Positions 26,650-34,962 of a DNA stretch of 64,000 nt are shown here, in pieces (the first letter of the stretch is position 1; each line of letters begins with the position of its first letter). The stretch is taken from positions 43,207 through 107,206 of the IMG/VR virus record IMGVR_UViG_3300043496_000175; one strand, 5' to 3'. The position numbers were made by a program, and so were the translations under genes. This DNA comes from a virus. Under the pieces are notes generated by a model, which saw nothing but the letters and a program-made list of their open reading frames with translations, ran no database searches and was not told the DNA's origin.

Positions 26650-26798
26650 GACAGCCTCCCCCGGTCAGTGGTCACCTCTTCAACTTGGTGCCTCAACCAG
26701 TCGGGAAGGTCCTCCGGCAACTCCGCTCCTGCACGGACTACCTCGACCCAACCCTGGACGGCCCAGCTTCGTGGAGCCAGATCATCATCGGATCCCAC
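26646..26798 (-). CDS. Small acidic protein between fibre genes
   Basis: 50 residues starting at GTG 26798 with GAGAGGAGGG eight bases upstream. Acidic, three Trp, helical (VEVVRAGAELPEDLPDWLRH). Its TGA overlaps the GTG of the PhoD fibre gene (GTGA). Could be a fibre chaperone given the position; no recognised family. Confidence 0.65.
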   Translation of the reverse strand: MGSDDDLAPRSWAVQGWVEVVRAGAELPEDLPDWLRHQVEEVTTDRGRLS

Positions 26799-26833
26799 AG
26801 CGATTTCCCTCCTCTCAGGGGGAGGAGGGAAGG

Positions 26834-27175
26834 TCAGGTCTGGGTGTAGGTGATGCTGACGACGGCGGTGCCGTCACCGGGGTACACGATGTCGGTGACG
26901 TCGAAGCCGTCCCGGAAGGAACCAGAGGTCAGGGCTGACCAGCCACCGACATGGGTCAAGGTGCCACCGGTGTTCACGATGTCGATCGTGGCGGTCCCGG
27001 TGATCGCAGAGGTAGCAGCGGTGCCCCAGGTGATCGCACCTCGCGCATACCCGGTGCCGGACATTTCATTCGCGCCGGTGGTGGATGGGCTGGCGGTGTG
27101 GGCCGACAGATGGGTCACCAGCGTGGAGTAGTACGTCGCCATGAGGGTGCGAGTTGCTTCAACGGAGATCGCCAT
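26834..27175 (-). CDS. Small virion/fibre-associated protein
   Basis: 113 residues with the layout of short phage tail-fibre proteins: N-terminal helix (VEATRTLMATYYSTLVTHLSA), Gly/Thr-rich strands, and a C-terminal strand repeat. Similar in plan to the protein at 43074-43487, which sits beside another glycosidase gene. Start ATG after GTGAAAGGCTGACCA. Confidence 0.65.
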   Translation of the reverse strand: MAISVEATRTLMATYYSTLVTHLSAHTASPSTTGANEMSGTGYARGAITWGTAATSAITGTATIDIVNTGGTLTHVGGWSALTSGSFRDGFDVTDIVYPGDGTAVVSITYTQT

Positions 27176-27217
27176 TGGTCAGCCTTTCACAGGAGGTTGT
27201 CCTGTAGCTTAGACGCT

Positions 27218-28285
27218 CTACGCAGGTAGGGCGTAGATCCGCACGTAGTCCACCTGGTAGTCCAGGTTCTGGGTGTAGGCCTTGTTCGCCGGATCCGGCA
27301 AACCCCAGTACGCCACAGATGGTCCGATGTGCATGTTCAGACGGACGTGCATCGGTGAACCGAAGTAGGCCGCGTTCCACAGACCGGTGCCACCGTCTGC
27401 CGACGGAGTCACCCGCATGATTTGAACACCGTCTACAAAGGTAGCGGCATAGTCCGGGGTGTACTCGAAGGCGTAGACGTGGAAGTCCTGCCAGACGTTC
27501 GCAGGGCCACCGTGTTCCTTGTGCCGCCAGAACTTCTTGGTCCCGGAGCCATCGGTCTTGGTGTGGATGGTGGTGACTGCGGTGTCCTTCAGATACTTGG
27601 TGTGGTCGGTGGCCATGGTGCCGCCATACCCCCACGCCTCCATGATGTCGATCTCCCCGGATCGGTCATTCGGGCGCAGCCAGAACGCTGCCAAGGAACC
27701 CCTGGTGTTCGGGCCGGTCGGGGTCTTGCAACGGATCTCCCACCGGCCATAGGTCTGAGAGAACGTCTTGTCCCCGGTCTTGAGGGGCCGCAGATCGATA
27801 TACCCGGTGGTGTGGGTGAGTACCGTGACGCCGGTGGCGGATGCTGAGCGGGACCGGGGAGCGTCCGGCAGCCACTCACCTTTGATGTGCAGCAACCCGT
27901 TGGAGACGGTGACGTTGGCGGCTTCCGGGATCCCGGCGTCGATCCCGAGACCGAAGTTCGCTTGCGTCCGAACGTTCCACTTGTCCAAGCCACCGGTGAA
28001 CTCATCCCGCCAGACCGGGGTGCCCCAGTAGAACAAGTCTGCGGGATCCGTGGGAGGGGTAACCGGGTTCTCCAGTTCCGTGATCCGCGTCTTCAGCGTG
28101 GCGATTTCATCTTCGCGGCGAGCCACCTGTGTGGTCAGGTCAGCGATCTGGTTGCTCTTGACCTCCACAGCGGCGGCGAGTTGAGCGCGGGCGTTCTCCG
28201 CATCCATCAACTTGGTGGTCAACTCCGAGACCAGTGTGTCCACGTAAACGTTCAGTAGCCGGGCGATCTCATCGGAGTGAGCCAT
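27218..28285 (-). CDS. Fibre with GH16 endo-beta-glucanase domain (first)
   Basis: 355 residues from ATG 28285. Residues 1-75 are a parallel coiled coil (SDEIARLLNVYVDTLVSEL..., TTQVARREDEIATLKTRI), then a GH16 jelly roll with WRDEF near 97 and the catalytic GEIDIMEAW near 207, both Glu and the Asp intact. GH16 enzymes cut beta-1,3(4)-glucans and related polymers. No signal peptide; the coiled coil suggests a trimeric tail spike. An in-frame start 60 bases upstream overlaps the previous gene and is rejected. Confidence 0.85.
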   Translation of the reverse strand: MAHSDEIARLLNVYVDTLVSELTTKLMDAENARAQLAAAVEVKSNQIADLTTQVARREDEIATLKTRITELENPVTPPTDPADLFYWGTPVWRDEFTGGLDKWNVRTQANFGLGIDAGIPEAANVTVSNGLLHIKGEWLPDAPRSRSASATGVTVLTHTTGYIDLRPLKTGDKTFSQTYGRWEIRCKTPTGPNTRGSLAAFWLRPNDRSGEIDIMEAWGYGGTMATDHTKYLKDTAVTTIHTKTDGSGTKKFWRHKEHGGPANVWQDFHVYAFEYTPDYAATFVDGVQIMRVTPSADGGTGLWNAAYFGSPMHVRLNMHIGPSVAYWGLPDPANKAYTQNLDYQVDYVRIYALPA

Positions 28286-28286
28286 A

Positions 28287-28553
28287 TCAGAGCCAATCTG
28301 TGGCGGTAGCCCGGAACAGGGTGGCCTGATGCCATGCCCCGTCATCGAGCAGAATCATGTGGTGCGCAGCATCGGTTTTGATGTACTGCTCATACACCCG
28401 GGCTTGCAACCCGGAGGGGATCTCTGAAGAAGCGAACTGCTCATACACTCGTGCCAGGACCGAGGTGTAAGTGGTGGCGTACTGCTCATACACCCGTGCC
28501 AGGTTCGCGGTGTAGGTAGAAGCGTGCTGCTCGTAAACCTTGGCGGTAGCCAT
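28287..28553 (-). CDS. YEQ-repeat fibre linker protein
   Basis: 88 residues with four copies of a 14-18 residue unit (xRVYEQ(Y/H/F)A(T/S)TYT(S/A)), then VLLDDGAWHQATLF. Ends one base before the GH16 fibre start. Looks like a repetitive adaptor in the fibre assembly. No known family. Confidence 0.6.
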   Translation of the reverse strand: MATAKVYEQHASTYTANLARVYEQYATTYTSVLARVYEQFASSEIPSGLQARVYEQYIKTDAAHHMILLDDGAWHQATLFRATATDWL

Positions 28554-28554
28554 A

Positions 28555-29634
28555 TCAGACCACGAAGCTGGTGCGTACTCGCAGGTTTTCCCGATCGGTG
28601 ATCAACGCTTCTTCGCCGCCGGAGCAGGTGTATTCGTAGGTGGTGGGAGTGGTGGGGATGTCGTTCTGTGTGCGAGTAGCAATCACCGACGCACCCTGCA
28701 TCAAGGCGATGGTGCAGTCCACGCCAGGATTGGCGTCCGCAGCAACACGGGACCCGAACTTCACCGGACCGGTGGTCAGGGCGGTCAGCCGGTTCTCCAC
28801 ATAGGAAGCTGTTCCGGACAGCACCCCGGTTTCCGAGTATGAGGTGTCCGACCCGTCAGCGGCTGCCGAGTAGTGCTGAGCTTTGCCAACGGAGGTCATG
28901 TTGACTGACGCGATGGTTTCCAGCGGCCGGGCCAGGGAGGAAGCTACCGGCCCGATCCAATCCGTGCCGTAAGCGATCCCGTCATACACAGCGTCCAGGG
29001 TGGCGGTGCCGGTAGATGGCTGGGCACCCCAGGTGATGTTGTCGAAGAAGGTCAGTCCAGTGGCGACACCGGAACCGCTGATCGGATCCGACAGCATGAT
29101 CCACGGGTTGTTCGCGGAAGCAGTGGACGCCAGGTAGCAGCGCAGCTCCCAGTCCCCGGCGGCGGTGAAGTGGCAGTCCAGCCGGTACCAGACACCGGTG
29201 GTGACCGGGGTGACCATGGACGCCAGGGTCGCGGTGGTGACGGACCGCTTGTAAACCGACAGCACTCCGGTGGTGGAGAGCCGGACGGAGAAGCCGGAGG
29301 CTGAAAGTGCGAAGTCGTTGGCGTTGATCAGGAAAAGGGTGGCTGATCCAAAGGCGTCGATCTTGAAGTAGGACTTCAGGTATAGATCGGTGACCCCGGC
29401 GGCGGCGGTGCGGAAACCGAACGTGGTACCCGTTGAGGCCACCAGCCGGGCGAGCCCAGCCAGGGATCCGTCGTGGGCATCGCTGGTGAACAACGCTGCA
29501 CCGCCGGTGGCGGCGAAGACGTTCGCGAGCCAGTCACCGGCTGAACCTCCGGTGTTGCCCGTGGCACCGGCGGTCAGCGCGGTCCCGGAAGGGTTACCCG
29601 ACTCGAAGGTGTTGAGCTTCGTGATGTTGGTCAT
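28555..29634 (-). CDS. Fibre protein with lectin-like beta-sandwich
   Basis: 359 residues. Residues 1-215 resemble a concanavalin/laminin-G-type sandwich (YLKSYFKIDAFGSATLFLI, WYRLDCHFTAAGDWELRCYL, LDAVYDGIAYGTDWIGPV), a common sugar-binding module. A second beta domain follows (about 230-359). No hydrolase motif. Part of the fibre gene block and coupled to the second GH16 gene by a one-base overlap. Confidence 0.65.
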   Translation of the reverse strand: MTNITKLNTFESGNPSGTALTAGATGNTGGSAGDWLANVFAATGGAALFTSDAHDGSLAGLARLVASTGTTFGFRTAAAGVTDLYLKSYFKIDAFGSATLFLINANDFALSASGFSVRLSTTGVLSVYKRSVTTATLASMVTPVTTGVWYRLDCHFTAAGDWELRCYLASTASANNPWIMLSDPISGSGVATGLTFFDNITWGAQPSTGTATLDAVYDGIAYGTDWIGPVASSLARPLETIASVNMTSVGKAQHYSAAADGSDTSYSETGVLSGTASYVENRLTALTTGPVKFGSRVAADANPGVDCTIALMQGASVIATRTQNDIPTTPTTYEYTCSGGEEALITDRENLRVRTSFVV

Positions 29635-30764
29635 CAGTACCCCAAGTCATAGACGCGGACGTAGTCGATTTCAAATGTGCAGGGGAACTGCACCAAGTAC
29701 AGGTTGGTCATATCGCAAGCTGATGGGACGCCTCCGGTTGGGGCTACCTGATTCTGTGAGCACTTGTGCTGCATCGGCAGGTACCCGAGCTGCTGATCCG
29801 GCTGCCCAACCCACTGCCCACCGACCGCATTATTCAGGCAGATGTCCCACGCCAGATTATCTGTGCGGCGCTTCAGCCCGGTGGTCCGGTCGATCATGTT
29901 CAGGTCACGAATCGACATGACATCCGTCAATCGGTAGGAAGCGTACTGCACACCGTCAAGGTGCGCGGTGAACAGGATCGGGCATTGCAACGGATCCAGA
30001 TGCGCTGCATTGCCTGGAGTTGGATCCGGTTTGATCTCCACATCGTAAACATGCCAGTTGGTGCTGGCTCGTTGGGGAAGAGGGTTCTCCACGATCTTCG
30101 ACTGCTGGGTGGCGTTCACACCGATGGTGTTCGGGAAGTGCATGGAGTACTTGGTGTAGCCATGCCGCCAGGATCCGAAGTGCTCGAAGATGTCGATTTC
30201 ACCCCACGACGCACCGAAATTGGTGCCGTCAGAAAACGCAGCACGGCGTAGCCAGAACGCTGGGAGTGTGCCCTGCCCAAACGGGAACTTTGCCCGAATC
30301 TCGAACTTGCTGAACAGAGGGAAGTACCGGGCTGGTGAAGCTCCACGGGTATCCATCATCCCGGAAGTCCAGTAGCGGATGCCGTTGGGGAGTTGCGTCA
30401 TCGGTGTTGCCCGCATGACGCCGTACACGTACGGATCAGCGGTGGTGCCTTGCCCGGAGCGAGTCGTCAATGGTTCCACTGGTGCAGACGACAACCCGGT
30501 CTGCGTTTCGGCTTTGCTGATGATTTGGCACGACTGGCCGGTGCCGCCTGGGGTCGCGGTTGCGGTGATGATGTTTGCGGGCCGGTACATCTGCGACTCA
30601 CGGTTACCGGCGGCGAACGGGCTGTTCTGCTTGCCCCAGTTCGTGGACAAGATACCGGCTGAAAAGTCGTCCTCCCAGTAGAGTCCCGGATCCGGAGGCG
30701 TGACCTGTGGATCAGAACCGCGTGATTTCCATGCGTTAGCTGTCGCTATCCAGGTACGGCTCAT
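29634..30764 (-). CDS. Fibre or virion GH16 endo-beta-glucanase (second)
   Basis: 376 residues from ATG 30764, which overlaps the previous stop as ATGA. Full GH16 fold: WEDDFSAG near 33, FEIRAKFPFGQGTLPAFWLR, then catalytic GEIDIFEHF near 189 and VYDVEIKPDP. C-terminal segment carries several Cys (CNNAVGG, HKCSQN, SACDMTN, FPCTF) that may form disulphides. Distinct from the other GH16 copy in length and loops, so not a recent duplication. No signal peptide. Confidence 0.85.
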   Translation of the reverse strand: MSRTWIATANAWKSRGSDPQVTPPDPGLYWEDDFSAGILSTNWGKQNSPFAAGNRESQMYRPANIITATATPGGTGQSCQIISKAETQTGLSSAPVEPLTTRSGQGTTADPYVYGVMRATPMTQLPNGIRYWTSGMMDTRGASPARYFPLFSKFEIRAKFPFGQGTLPAFWLRRAAFSDGTNFGASWGEIDIFEHFGSWRHGYTKYSMHFPNTIGVNATQQSKIVENPLPQRASTNWHVYDVEIKPDPTPGNAAHLDPLQCPILFTAHLDGVQYASYRLTDVMSIRDLNMIDRTTGLKRRTDNLAWDICLNNAVGGQWVGQPDQQLGYLPMQHKCSQNQVAPTGGVPSACDMTNLYLVQFPCTFEIDYVRVYDLGY

Positions 30765-31147
30765 TCCGGCCTCAACCACTCATCCCCCACGACCCACAGA
30801 TCAGCGGTCGCCTTGGGGTCGGTGAATCCTCGGAACCTCACCACGATGTCAGTGCGGGTGGTGCCTCTGGTGTAGACACTGGAGATCTCGTTCACGGTGT
30901 GGGAGTACCCGGCAGGAGCATTCACCAGTGTCATCGGGGTAGTCGCCAGCGCGTTCAGTTGCTGGGTGAGACCGTTGACCTCTCCAATTTCTGTGGTGTG
31001 CGCAGATGATGGGTAGGTTGCCGGTTTTCCGATGATGTCGTCCCACAGCACGGGACCATTGGGGGTCGTGGGATTGCCGGTACCACCGGTGGTTTCGATC
31101 ATCTCCCCGTTCGGACCGAGGACGTAGATCGTGTATGTGTCAGCCAT
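30761..31147 (-). CDS. Small fibre-associated protein
   Basis: 128 residues. N-terminal strand-rich segment, GPVLWDDIIGKPATYPSS typical of phage fibre knob or collar modules, then alternating strands. Between the big fibre gene and the second GH16 gene, coupled to the latter. Function by context. Confidence 0.6.
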   Translation of the reverse strand: MADTYTIYVLGPNGEMIETTGGTGNPTTPNGPVLWDDIIGKPATYPSSAHTTEIGEVNGLTQQLNALATTPMTLVNAPAGYSHTVNEISSVYTRGTTRTDIVVRFRGFTDPKATADLWVVGDEWLRPE

Positions 31148-31159
31148 CGACTACGCCTC

Positions 31160-34100
31160 TCAGGTATTCGCGAACAGGGTCTTGTACTTCAGGGACGAGT
31201 TCGGTGAACGAGTACCTGACTCCGGGAACAGGTCGAACTGGTGGTTCGACCACACGTCATTGAACAGCGCTTCGTACTCGATCTTCCCTGCTGCCCTGCC
31301 GGGTGTATTCCCATCGGAGTGAAGTTTGTACCAGTTGTACATGTGCTCGATATAGAGCGGCTGGTCACCCGAAGGCTGCCCCGTCTGGGTGGTGCCGGTG
31401 GCTCCGTTGTTCATGCCCCACTCCGGCATCGCGAACGGGACACCATGTGCGAGAGCAAACTTCCGGTGAGCTTCGATTCCAACGGGACCGCCCCACTGGT
31501 CAAGGGTTTCGTTGATCTGCTGCCCACATCGGATCCAATGGTTCGAGTACCAGTCAGTGGCGTAGACATCCACGTAGGAATCGCCCGGCCACAGGCTGGT
31601 CCAGTTGTACTGCTGTCCTGATGTGTCTCCGTTGGTGCCGAACGTGTACTTCGCTGCGGGGAAGATCGATCGGCCGATGTTCACGAACCGCCGCCACGCC
31701 GCGATAAAGTTCGCCTGCTGACCGTTCGGGACCGACCAGTCGTACCAGTTGCCGTTCATCTCGTGCGCGTACCGGATGTAAACGGTGCCGCGAGAAATGG
31801 CTGTCCACTTGGCTTTCAGGTTGTTGAACATGGTGGTGTACAAACCATCGTTACCACCAGCGGCGGCGCTCGCCCACGTCGAGTGACCCGTCCAGATCGC
31901 ACCCACCGACAGGTCGCAGTGACCGGTCCAGTTGACGTACTCCTTACCGGGATCGAACTGCCACAACCCGGTATGCGCTGCAGGGCCCTGAGCAGCGCCG
32001 CCGAGAGTTGACCAGGTGGTTCCCAGTTCGACGGGCTCGTTCCGCCAGTTACCGAACTGTCCGTTCGTGGTGTACGGGCCGGATGATCCAGAGATCCATG
32101 AACCGGTGCCGCCGGGGACGGAAACCGCCTGAGTTGTTTGGCTGGCGACAGCGGTGATGGTCTCTCCCGTGGAGAGGGTCCCGGTCAAGGTGTACGTGTA
32201 CTGGGTGTTCGGGGCCCGTCCGCTATCAGTGTAGGTGCGGGTCGCGGCGGCAGGGTTGTTGATGATGCTGCCACCAGTGGTGCCACCTGATCGAGAAAGT
32301 GACTGGGACGTCAGAGTCGCTGTACCGCTGAAGGTCCAGGCGAGATCCAGTTCTGTGGTGGGGGTCGTTGCATCTCGGGTGACAGTGAAGCTGGTGTACC
32401 GGCCGGTGAGGACCCCCCGGACGGTGGGCCCGACGTCCAGCGGGCCATCGTAGGGAGTGGATCTGGCGGCGAGGCCGATGTCGTCCCAGAACCCGATACC
32501 TCGAAGGTTGGGGTTCGCGGTCAAGGCTGCCGTCCACGCGGTATCAACCAGGGCGGTCGTTGGCGTGAGGTTGGATCCGGCAGACCCCAGTGCGTAGACC
32601 GGGACGATCTTCGAGGCCGGGATGCCAGCTGTCACCATCGCGGATACGGTGCTGGTGGTCAATGCGGTGAGCCGGGAGTCGGTGGCCTCAACCTGATTCC
32701 ACAAACCAGGGGACATGAAGTCCAGGTTGTTCGCCAGGGACACACCAACGGAGATCCACTGGCTTGTCTTGTTGTTGATGCCGATGACGAACCCGGTACC
32801 AAGGTCGGTCTTCAAGCGGGAAGCTACCCGCATGATCGCAGCTTCTGTCCAGCGGGTGGACTGAATGTCGAACACGATGCCATTGATACCGATCGTGGAC
32901 GCCAGTGACTTGATCGATGCCACCATCTGGTCGGCTTCAGTGTCGTTCGTGACGGTGATGCCACCGTCCGCGCCACCACCACCACCGATGGCGAGGAACA
33001 CGTCCCGGCCAGCAGTTTTGTGCGCGTTCACCGCCGCCAGTATTTGCGCGGTGGTCTGCCCATTGGCTTCGGTGTACTTCAGGGTGCCGGTGCCAGACGT
33101 CGCAGCTTGCGCGTAGTTCAGCCGGATGGTGTTGACCTCAGCGAGAACTGGGGCTGGGTAGCTTGAAAGTAGGGGAGCGGTGCTGGTGTAGGACGTGTGG
33201 TCCATCATGATCGGCTTGGCGTGTAGCCCGGACGGCTGGACGGGCGGAACTTCCGGATCCGGATCGGTTGGAGGGGTGGTCTCCTGGGAGAGAACTACAG
33301 CCGCACCGATGGTGGCGTTGTCCAGCAGCCATTGCCCAGCCGTGCCCGTGCCCTTACCTTCACCGGACAGAACATAGTGATCAACGGGAATCGTTGTACC
33401 GGTAGTGGATCCGGTCGCAACCCGGTCATTGCGAGCGGTGACTAGTCCGGTCAGCAGGGACACCGTGACTTCGATCCCGGCCGGGCCGGTGGGGGTGACC
33501 GTTTGATCCACGGACCGCACATACCGCACGATCTGCCCGGTACCCCGGATAATGTCTGTGCCAGCTAGTGCCTTCTTCGCAGACCCGATGGTGATCGTGT
33601 TCGCTGGGGCCGGGGCGGCGGTGATCAACTTCCACCACTCGTCATAGACACCGAAAGGTTGCCCGATAGTCAAAGGGTTTGGGCCATTTTTGTAGACATG
33701 GGTTGTCTTGCTGGTGTCGTAGGGAGAAGGTTCGTAGGAATCTCCGTCCCAAGTCCTGATTTGTACGCCACCGGCGGTGGTCAATGCAGCGTTCAGTCCG
33801 TTGATGTCACTGATCGTCAGCGATGCGTCGGGGACCGCAATACCGTCAGTGAAGGTCTTGATCCCGGCGACGGTTTCCGCGCCGGTTTTGTGCACCAGAT
33901 TGGCGTCTGCTCCTGTCCCGGCGACAGCGGCATTGAGCTGAGCCCTGGTAACTGGATTGTCATCGGCAGTAGCAGCCGGGATGACGGGTGGGTCGAGGTA
34001 GGTTTTGACTCCGTCGATCGTCTGGTCACTGACCGTATTGACGGTGGTGGAGGTATTGGCCTTAGCCGCCAGGGAGGTGGCCAGCGCAGCCGCATCAGCG

Positions 34101-34891
34101 GCGGTTCCAGCGGTGGTGCCGATGACCAAGTTGGATGTTCCGCTGCCGGTGCCTGCACCGATGCGGGCACGCATCGCAGCCTGGGTGGTGTCTGCATTGA
34201 GCTGCCGGGCCAGCGGCGACATGTCGGTGATCTTGGAGAGGATGGTCGAGGGGTTGACCCCGCCACCTCCGCCGCCGCCGAGGATCTTGTTCCCGAAGGC
34301 GTCGTTGACATCGCCGTCGTTGTCCAGCGGGGCAACGCCACCGGCCTGACCCTTGTTGATGCTGGCAACCGCAGCCTGTGCAGCCGCTGCGCTGGCGGCA
34401 GCATTGGCGGCGGCGATCTCAGCGGCTGTCGGAGCGGTGCTGCTGGTAGTCCGTTGCGGGGTGATGATCGCCATGTCCACGACAGCGCCAGCAGGAGCCG
34501 GGGTCCGGAACGCGCGGAAGTTCGTGGCTCCCGGTCCGGTGAAGGTGACCAGGTACTTCCAGCCGGTGGGGGTGATGTCCGGATCATCTGAAGCGATGAT
34601 CTGGCAATTCCGGTTGTTGCCCTTGCCGTCCAAGTCGAAGCCATCGACCGGATCGGACATGTACCCCTCGGAGTCCGTAACGAACTGCCGGGGCTTGGTG
34701 GCGATGACCACCGGTGAAGGTGTGGCCGTCATGTTGGTGACGAACGGGTAGGCCGGGGAGAAGGTGACCTGCATGCCTACGTACGGGGTGAACTGTGGCT
34801 CGGATTCACCAGCTACCGTGGCTGATGCGCCGTATCGACCGCGAACCGTGCACAACGCCATATTGCTGGGAAGCGGTGAACTCACCGTCAA
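31160..34891 (-). CDS. Giant fibre: GH18-like plus GH26 glycosidase domains
   Basis: 1243 residues (ATG at 34861, codon 11, is another possible start). Order: N-terminal beta domain (1-110), Ala-rich helix, a seven-Gly linker near 208, repeats with DGVKTYLDPPVIPAATADD typical of phage fibres, GH18-like barrel (about 554-820), FN3 module (about 830-925), GH26 barrel (about 930-1240). GH26 catalytic residues are intact: RYAHEMNGNWYDW near 1037 and PEWG near 1154. In the GH18-like barrel the catalytic DxxDxDxE is NGIVFDIQ, lacking the acid Glu, so it may only bind glycans. GH26 members cut mannan or xylan. Confidence 0.85.
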   Translation of the reverse strand: MTVSSPLPSNMALCTVRGRYGASATVAGESEPQFTPYVGMQVTFSPAYPFVTNMTATPSPVVIATKPRQFVTDSEGYMSDPVDGFDLDGKGNNRNCQIIASDDPDITPTGWKYLVTFTGPGATNFRAFRTPAPAGAVVDMAIITPQRTTSSTAPTAAEIAAANAAASAAAAQAAVASINKGQAGGVAPLDNDGDVNDAFGNKILGGGGGGGVNPSTILSKITDMSPLARQLNADTTQAAMRARIGAGTGSGTSNLVIGTTAGTAADAAALATSLAAKANTSTTVNTVSDQTIDGVKTYLDPPVIPAATADDNPVTRAQLNAAVAGTGADANLVHKTGAETVAGIKTFTDGIAVPDASLTISDINGLNAALTTAGGVQIRTWDGDSYEPSPYDTSKTTHVYKNGPNPLTIGQPFGVYDEWWKLITAAPAPANTITIGSAKKALAGTDIIRGTGQIVRYVRSVDQTVTPTGPAGIEVTVSLLTGLVTARNDRVATGSTTGTTIPVDHYVLSGEGKGTGTAGQWLLDNATIGAAVVLSQETTPPTDPDPEVPPVQPSGLHAKPIMMDHTSYTSTAPLLSSYPAPVLAEVNTIRLNYAQAATSGTGTLKYTEANGQTTAQILAAVNAHKTAGRDVFLAIGGGGGADGGITVTNDTEADQMVASIKSLASTIGINGIVFDIQSTRWTEAAIMRVASRLKTDLGTGFVIGINNKTSQWISVGVSLANNLDFMSPGLWNQVEATDSRLTALTTSTVSAMVTAGIPASKIVPVYALGSAGSNLTPTTALVDTAWTAALTANPNLRGIGFWDDIGLAARSTPYDGPLDVGPTVRGVLTGRYTSFTVTRDATTPTTELDLAWTFSGTATLTSQSLSRSGGTTGGSIINNPAAATRTYTDSGRAPNTQYTYTLTGTLSTGETITAVASQTTQAVSVPGGTGSWISGSSGPYTTNGQFGNWRNEPVELGTTWSTLGGAAQGPAAHTGLWQFDPGKEYVNWTGHCDLSVGAIWTGHSTWASAAAGGNDGLYTTMFNNLKAKWTAISRGTVYIRYAHEMNGNWYDWSVPNGQQANFIAAWRRFVNIGRSIFPAAKYTFGTNGDTSGQQYNWTSLWPGDSYVDVYATDWYSNHWIRCGQQINETLDQWGGPVGIEAHRKFALAHGVPFAMPEWGMNNGATGTTQTGQPSGDQPLYIEHMYNWYKLHSDGNTPGRAAGKIEYEALFNDVWSNHQFDLFPESGTRSPNSSLKYKTLFANT

Positions 34892-34962
34892 CCACCTACC
34901 GTCAGCTAGTATCGTGCCCCGTCAAAAGGTCACCATACTGGCGCTGCACATGTTGACGGAAG

